Assembly (NCBI GenBank): GCA_020049245.1
Contig: JAIFLB010000035.1
Coordinates: forward strand, 1 to 9,850
Source of the DNA: Betaproteobacteria bacterium
GTDB taxonomy: Bacteria > Pseudomonadota > Gammaproteobacteria > Burkholderiales > Thiobacillaceae
Reading direction: 5' to 3'
DNA length: 9,850 bases
Of this stretch, positions 5,916 through 9,850 are shown in pieces. Each line of letters begins with the position of its first letter. Positions within the stretch are counted from its first letter, which is position 1. Made by a program: the position numbers and the translations under genes. The notes below the pieces were generated by a model that had not been told where the DNA came from, did no database searches, and saw only the letters and a list, made by a program, of their open reading frames with translations.

Positions 5916-7762
5916 AGGGCTGCCCAGCTTGCTGCGTGAGCGCCATGCCCATCCAGCAACCACGCCGCAAAGTCCGCTGCCGGCATTGGCCGCGCCAGCA
6001 AATACCCTTGCAGTTCATCGCATTGGCATTCGCGCACCAGTTCGAGTTCGGCCTGGGTTTCGACCCCTTCGGCGATGACCTGGAGCGACAGGCTTTTGGC
6101 CAGGGCGACGATGGAACGCACAATCGACTGGTTGATCGGCATCCGATCCAGATCGCGAATGAAGGATTGATCGATTTTCAGGCGTTCGATCGGGTAGCGG
6201 TTGAGATAGCCAAGGCTGGAAAAACCGGTGCCGAAGTCGTCAAGTGAGAGATGCACGCCCAATGCTTTCAGCTCACCCAGCATGTCCAGCACCAACGAGG
6301 CATCATGCATGATGATGCTCTCGGTCAATTCGAATTCGAGTACGGAGGGATCGACACCGGTTTCGTTGAGCAAACGGGTGACCCGCTGCAGGAAATCGGG
6401 TTGCCGGAATTGCAGCGAGGAGATATTCACCGCCAGCCGCAACGACGGCATGCCTTGTTGCTGCCAGGCGCGGTGCTGGCGACAGGCCTCGGCCAGCACC
6501 CAATCGCCGATCGGCACAATCAGACCGCTCTCCTCGGCGAGGCCGATAAAGTTGCCCGGGCTGAGCAAGCCTCGGCGCGGGTGATTCCAGCGGATCAGGG
6601 CTTCCACCCCGACCACGCGCTGCTTCACGAAATCAAACTGGGGTTGATAGAAAAGCACGAATTCATCATTGGCGAGCGCCTGTTTCAACTCTGCTTCCAG
6701 CGAAGAACGTTCCGAGCTGAATGAAGTCGTCGACTCGGAAAACAGCCGGAAACCGTTGCGGCCGCTGACCTTCACCTCATACATCGCGGCATCCGCCTTG
6801 CTGAGCAGAATATCAACCTGGCTGTCGTCACGCGGGTAGATGGCGATGCCGATGCTGATGCTGATGCTCAACTCGCGATCCAGAATCAGAAACGGCTGTT
6901 GAATTGTTTCAAGTAACCGCCGCGCCAGCGCCTCGGCGTCTTCAGCGGTCTGGATGAACTCCATCAGGATGGCGAATTCGTCGCCGCCCAGGCGCACCAC
7001 GGTATCGCAATCGCGGGCGCAGCCAACCAGGCGGCCGGCGATCGCCTTCAACAGCGCATCGCCGAAGCGATGGCCAAGCGAGTCGTTGATCTGCTTGAAA
7101 CGATCGACATCGATGAACAACAGCGCCACTTCCCGGCCATTGCGCAGGGCTTCCCGACAAGCCTGGTTGAGCCGGTCGGAAAACAGCATGCGGTTGGGGA
7201 TTTTGGTCAGCGCGTCGTAATGCGCCAGGTAATACAGTTCGGCCTGCTTGCGCTGGGTGATTTCATGCAGCAGATCATGACCATGCACCACGCCGGCGTA
7301 ACGCTCCTCACGGGTAATGACGATGCCGTTGACCATGTGTCGCATGTCTGAATCGATAATCATGCGGGCAACATCATCGATCGAAGTCGCAATATCGACC
7401 ACGATCGGCGTGGCAATCGGGAAGGTGCCCAGCATCGCATCCCGATGCTCATTCTGTATCTGCGACAGGCTGCGTTTGCCGAACACTTCCTTGCTGAAGG
7501 GCCGTGCAAAGAATTCCATGTATTGATGCCGATCGATGATTGCGACCGGCTTGCCTTGCAGGTCGACTACAGGCAAGGACAGCAGATCCGCCTCTTCATG
7601 GAAGCGCGGCAGGATGTCGTAACAGGATGCGCTGGCCGGAGCCGGTTCAATCTGCCGCAGCAACTGCGCCACGCTGGGGCATGCCAGCCCGCCGTCTTCA
7701 GTCAGGCTGAGCGAAGCAATCGACGAAAAATCCGGTGCCCTGGCGTGGAGTTTGGTTTGCAT
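5912..7762 (-). CDS. CBS-GGDEF-EAL cyclic-di-GMP turnover protein
   Basis: This 616-residue cytosolic protein should make and/or break cyclic-di-GMP. A tandem CBS-like sensory module occupies about residues 30-167 (PVVDLQGKPVAIIDR and VNGIVITREERYAGVVHG), and may bind adenine nucleotides. The GGDEF domain (about 175-340) has an intact RLGGDEF (257-263) and an intact inhibitory site RDCD (250-253) five residues before it. The EAL domain (about 355-605) has Glu387-Ala-Leu, Asn446, ELTES (478-482), DDFGTG (508-513), Lys529 and Glu565, all expected for an active phosphodiesterase. No membrane segments are seen. The ATG at 7760-7762 has only a weak AAGA-type ribosome site; a 6-bp hairpin (7772-7788) sits just upstream of it. 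The stop TAG lies inside the inverted repeat at 5843-5915. The net activity cannot be predicted. Confidence 0.95.
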   Translation of the reverse strand: MQTKLHARAPDFSSIASLSLTEDGGLACPSVAQLLRQIEPAPASASCYDILPRFHEEADLLSLPVVDLQGKPVAIIDRHQYMEFFARPFSKEVFGKRSLSQIQNEHRDAMLGTFPIATPIVVDIATSIDDVARMIIDSDMRHMVNGIVITREERYAGVVHGHDLLHEITQRKQAELYYLAHYDALTKIPNRMLFSDRLNQACREALRNGREVALLFIDVDRFKQINDSLGHRFGDALLKAIAGRLVGCARDCDTVVRLGGDEFAILMEFIQTAEDAEALARRLLETIQQPFLILDRELSISISIGIAIYPRDDSQVDILLSKADAAMYEVKVSGRNGFRLFSESTTSFSSERSSLEAELKQALANDEFVLFYQPQFDFVKQRVVGVEALIRWNHPRRGLLSPGNFIGLAEESGLIVPIGDWVLAEACRQHRAWQQQGMPSLRLAVNISSLQFRQPDFLQRVTRLLNETGVDPSVLEFELTESIIMHDASLVLDMLGELKALGVHLSLDDFGTGFSSLGYLNRYPIERLKIDQSFIRDLDRMPINQSIVRSIVALAKSLSLQVIAEGVETQAELELVRECQCDELQGYLLARPMPAADFAAWLLDGHGAHAASWAAL

Positions 7763-7990
7763 GATTCTTGCCGCGTCAGTTGGACGCGTCCGAGTTCGGA
7801 GCCCTCATTACGTAACCATCGTTAGGGCGAATAACCCATTGGTGAGCGCCTTCAATGACCCAATCTCCTGGCGGCGGGAGGCCTCGCTAAGGTAAGCAAC
7901 GCCTGTTATCCGAACACGACAAAACGATGAACAGTAGATGACCATTTGTCTGACTATTTGTCTGACTATTCGTCGCGCAGCCACAGTGAC
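7763..7990. other. Gene-free gap upstream of the c-di-GMP gene
   Basis: This 228-bp stretch separates the HAD gene from the CBS-GGDEF-EAL gene. It should hold the promoter of the latter, but no convincing -35/-10 pair was found. It contains a hairpin CGCGTC-AGTTG-GACGCG (7772-7788), a dyad TCCGA-GT-TCGGA (7789-7800), and a minus-strand open stretch without start codon (7776-7886) with a protein-like reading (WVIRPNDGYVMR). It also holds the tandem repeat listed separately. No T-run terminator for the bta operon is visible. Confidence 0.6.
7944..7974. repeat. 12-bp tandem repeat, about 2.6 copies
   Basis: ATTTGTCTGACT occurs twice in exact tandem (7944-7955, 7956-7967), followed by a partial third copy ATTCGTC (7968-7974) with one mismatch. 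It lies 16 bp beyond the stop codon of the HAD gene. It could be a slippage product or closely spaced binding sites; one helical turn is near 10.5 bp, so 12-bp units are only roughly in phase. Confidence 0.8.
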
Positions 7991-8680
7991 TCACCCGGTA
8001 GACAAGTCCAGGGCATGCCGGACACAGTCGCCAAAGATGTGCGGGGTCGGCGAGATGACGGCCTCGGGAATGGAGAATTTGCGCGTCAGGCGCACAAAAT
8101 CTTCAAAACCATAGGAAACGATGAACGGGTGCATGCCGGCGGATTGCGCCGCGACATAGTCCTTGTGCTCGTCGCCACAGGCATAAGCACGCGCCGGGTT
8201 GATGTCATAACGTTCGCGCGCAGCTTTGAAATAGGGCGCTTTTTCCTGGCGCAAAGGCACGTAATGCAGGAAATCGAGTTCCCGGATATCCAGATCATGC
8301 CGCGCGAACAATTTCCCCAGCGTCACTTCCGGTTCATGCGTCACATTGCGCGTAACCATGCCAACGCGGATGCCGGGCGCCGCCAGCAATTCACGGATCA
8401 ACTCGGCCATACCCGGATACAGGCTGGCTTCCTCGCGATAGATCTCGGTCAATGTCACCAGCAGTTCCTTGCGGCCCTGCTTGCCGAAGTGCTTGGTCAG
8501 ATTGCGCGGAAACTCCTTCAACCCGCCCAGATACTTGAACAGGTTGCGACGCTTCTGGAAACGATCCAGATCGCCCAGGTCCATGCCATGGCGGGAAAAT
8601 GCGGTGCCAATCGCCGTGAACGCGTCGATCACGGTGCCATCGGCGTCAATGATGATCAGACGATCGCGGCTTTTGTACAT
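7991..8680 (-). CDS. HAD-superfamily hydrolase (phosphatase-like) in the btaAB operon
   Basis: This 229-residue protein is a soluble haloacid-dehalogenase-type phosphohydrolase. All four HAD motifs are visible: Asp12 and Asp14 in IIIDADGTVID, Thr110 in GMVTRN, a lysine at 147 or 152 in QEKAPYFKAAR, and GDEHKDY (169-175) with Asp170 and Asp174. The all-helical cap between residues about 20 and 88 resembles the phosphoglycolate phosphatase/beta-phosphoglucomutase class, which acts on small phosphorylated metabolites. It starts at ATG 8678-8680, 20 bp after the btaB stop, so it is very likely the third gene of the bta operon. The ribosome site is weak (GGA). Its substrate is unknown. Possible roles are in diacylglycerol supply or by-product handling for betaine-lipid synthesis, inferred only from context. 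Confidence 0.88.
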   Translation of the reverse strand: MYKSRDRLIIIDADGTVIDAFTAIGTAFSRHGMDLGDLDRFQKRRNLFKYLGGLKEFPRNLTKHFGKQGRKELLVTLTEIYREEASLYPGMAELIRELLAAPGIRVGMVTRNVTHEPEVTLGKLFARHDLDIRELDFLHYVPLRQEKAPYFKAARERYDINPARAYACGDEHKDYVAAQSAGMHPFIVSYGFEDFVRLTRKFSIPEAVISPTPHIFGDCVRHALDLSTG

Positions 8681-8700
8681 GCGGCATCCGGGTCCATGAA

Positions 8701-9411
8701 TTAAGGTTTAACGCCGACAAACAGGTAATACGGCGCGCGCAATCCAGGCAGATAAGGTACAGCGGCGCGGCATTCGCGAGTCAATGAATCTGGAAAGGCG
8801 GCTTGCAACGCTGGCAGATGCTCACCCGAGAGCGCAACCCCATCATGCCCGAACCAGGCTTGCCAGAAACGATTGCCCAGGCGGCTGCCACTTTCGGGCA
8901 GATGAAAATCGACCAGCCCGAGACGGCCGCCCGGCGCCAGCATGGCGTAGGCGTTGGCAAGAACGGCCGACCAGTCCGGCATCATGGTCAAGGCGTAGGA
9001 AAGAAAAACCCGGTCGACCGGCACCGCCGGCCGCCAGAGGGTGGCGTCCGCTTCAATGACTTCAACGTTGGACATGCCCCGCACCCGTTGCCGCGCCACT
9101 GCCAGCAATGCCGGGCACAGATCGACCAACTGGATGCTGGTCAGCGTAGCGACAGGCCTGACCTGCTCGATGGCCGCCAGATTGCGGCCGGTACCGCAGC
9201 CGAGTTCGACGACGCGGGCGGCGGCGGGAATTTCCAGCGCTTCGATCAGCGCATCACGCCCGTGCAGCAGCCGGGTGCGAAAGGCGTCGTAACGTTCAGC
9301 CTGCGGCGCGTAGAAACCTTCCAGACGTTCGGCGTGACTGCCGTTGCGCGGCAAGCCACGCAGCATGCGCAGCAAAATGCCGGCATCGGCGGCAAAATCA
9401 GCCAGGGACAT
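8701..9411 (-). CDS. btaB: BtaB-like SAM-dependent N-methyltransferase of betaine-lipid synthesis
   Basis: This class I S-adenosylmethionine methyltransferase has 236 residues. The SAM-binding motif I VVELGCGTGRN is at 67-77, an acidic loop IEADATLW at 119-126, and LSYALTMMPDW at 138-147. The N-terminal segment FYAPQAERYDAFRTRLLHGRD (33-53) is typical of BtaB-like proteins. In known systems BtaB adds three methyl groups to the amine of diacylglyceryl homoserine made by BtaA, giving the betaine lipid DGTS. I chose the ATG at 9409-9411, which overlaps the end of btaA by 14 bases and has GGTGG upstream; an earlier start near 9477 would overlap btaA by 80 bases and add a segment unlike the family. 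The gene directly follows btaA, which supports the assignment strongly. Confidence 0.88.
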   Translation of the reverse strand: MSLADFAADAGILLRMLRGLPRNGSHAERLEGFYAPQAERYDAFRTRLLHGRDALIEALEIPAAARVVELGCGTGRNLAAIEQVRPVATLTSIQLVDLCPALLAVARQRVRGMSNVEVIEADATLWRPAVPVDRVFLSYALTMMPDWSAVLANAYAMLAPGGRLGLVDFHLPESGSRLGNRFWQAWFGHDGVALSGEHLPALQAAFPDSLTRECRAAVPYLPGLRAPYYLFVGVKP

Positions 9412-9850
9412 CGGCCACCATGAAACCGGCGTAGGTATGTACACGATCCTGCTGTTGCAAACGGGCCGCCAATTCACGATTGATGTTCAGCGTGTCGTCG
9501 AGCCGGCGACGTTCATGGCCGACTTTCACCCAGCGCAGAAAATCAGGATCGGCATGCGCGCTGCGCAGCAGGATGCGGGCGCCACCGCGCGCGCGATTCA
9601 GGATGGCATTCCACTCCTCAACCAGCGCGCTGGGGTGATAGCTGCTCATCCAATCCATGTGATCGAGCAGAACAAAACGCGAGATCGGCTTTTTCGTCGC
9701 GTGCAGAAACTCTGTCACCGTGCAGGTGTGCGTCTGGATGCGGTCGACCAGACCCGCTTTCAACGCCTGAAAATTGTCCGGCTTGAGGTATTCGGGGCAG
9801 CATTCCCGCGTGTAACGGCCATTCACATAGACACGCCAGAAATAGTTGTC
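9398..9850 (-). CDS. btaA: BtaA / DUF3419 3-amino-3-carboxypropyltransferase (partial, C-terminus)
   Basis: The last 150 codons of BtaA are present; the start lies off the right edge. BtaA moves the 3-amino-3-carboxypropyl group of S-adenosylmethionine onto diacylglycerol, making diacylglyceryl homoserine and methylthioadenosine, at the membrane surface. The visible part begins DNYFWRVYVNGRYTRECC and continues PEYLKPDNF, then LLDHMDWMSS and GARILLRSAH, all strongly reminiscent of the DUF3419/BtaA family. The frame runs open to the window edge. Full-length BtaA is around 400 residues, so about 60 percent is missing here. The promoter of the btaA-btaB-HAD operon is therefore outside the window. 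The gene ends with TGA at 9398-9400, overlapping the btaB start. Confidence 0.9.
   Translation of the reverse strand, partial: DNYFWRVYVNGRYTRECCPEYLKPDNFQALKAGLVDRIQTHTCTVTEFLHATKKPISRFVLLDHMDWMSSYHPSALVEEWNAILNRARGGARILLRSAHADPDFLRWVKVGHERRRLDDTLNINRELAARLQQQDRVHTYAGFMVADVPG

Noticed and set aside
4970..6247. Plus-strand open frame of 425 codons overlapping phoX and the end of the c-di-GMP gene
   Set aside because: It runs through the terminator and the inverted repeat, reads as Arg/Gln-rich out-of-frame sequence, and conflicts with two well supported genes.
7763..7943. c-di-GMP (GEMM) riboswitch upstream of the GGDEF-EAL gene
   Set aside because: The conserved GEMM core sequences and tetraloop/receptor arrangement could not be found, despite several short dyads.
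7946..8704. Plus-strand open frame opposite the HAD gene
   Set aside because: It has no recognisable motif; the opposite strand carries all four HAD motifs in a gene of normal length.
9412..9477. Longer btaB with an upstream start near 9477
   Set aside because: It would overlap btaA by 80 bases and adds a segment (NSRIVYIPTPVSWW) unlike the family; the ATG at 9411 has a ribosome site.

Overview
The window looks like chromosomal DNA of a betaproteobacterium. The strongest evidence is the block tpiA, secG, tRNA-Leu(GAG), nuoA in that order on one strand, an arrangement typical of that class. Moderately GC-rich coding sequence and a Tat-exported PhoX phosphatase are compatible with this. I cannot name a genus from the sequence.

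Layout. (1) Positions 1-1501, minus strand: the start of the nuo (complex I) operon with its own sigma70-like promoter, an intrinsic terminator, tRNA-Leu(GAG), secG, and tpiA with its own promoter. (2) Positions 1600-3383, minus strand: an M14 metallocarboxypeptidase-like gene and an alpha/beta hydrolase joined by an ATGA stop/start overlap. (3) Positions 3435-5750, plus strand: a large Tat-dependent PhoX-family phosphatase that starts at TTG, followed by a terminator with alternative pairings. (4) Positions 5843-5915: a long, almost perfect inverted repeat of REP/MITE type whose edge supplies the stop codon of the next gene. (5) Positions 5912-7762, minus strand: a CBS-GGDEF-EAL cyclic-di-GMP protein with all catalytic motifs intact. 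(6) Positions 7763-7990: a gene-free gap with a 12-bp tandem repeat and a protein-like but startless open stretch. (7) Positions 7991-9850, minus strand: a compact operon btaA (partial), btaB, HAD hydrolase.

How the genes may work together. BtaA and BtaB are the two enzymes that turn diacylglycerol into the phosphorus-free betaine lipid DGTS, known in other bacteria as a replacement for phospholipids under phosphate starvation. PhoX is a phosphate-scavenging exoenzyme. Having both within 4 kb suggests a phosphate-limitation neighbourhood, although the c-di-GMP gene lies between them and no convincing Pho box was found. The HAD phosphatase in the btaAB operon is the most interesting unassigned component: it could supply diacylglycerol or process a by-product, but nothing in the sequence fixes its substrate. 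No phage, CRISPR array, intact IS element or obviously novel defence system is visible.
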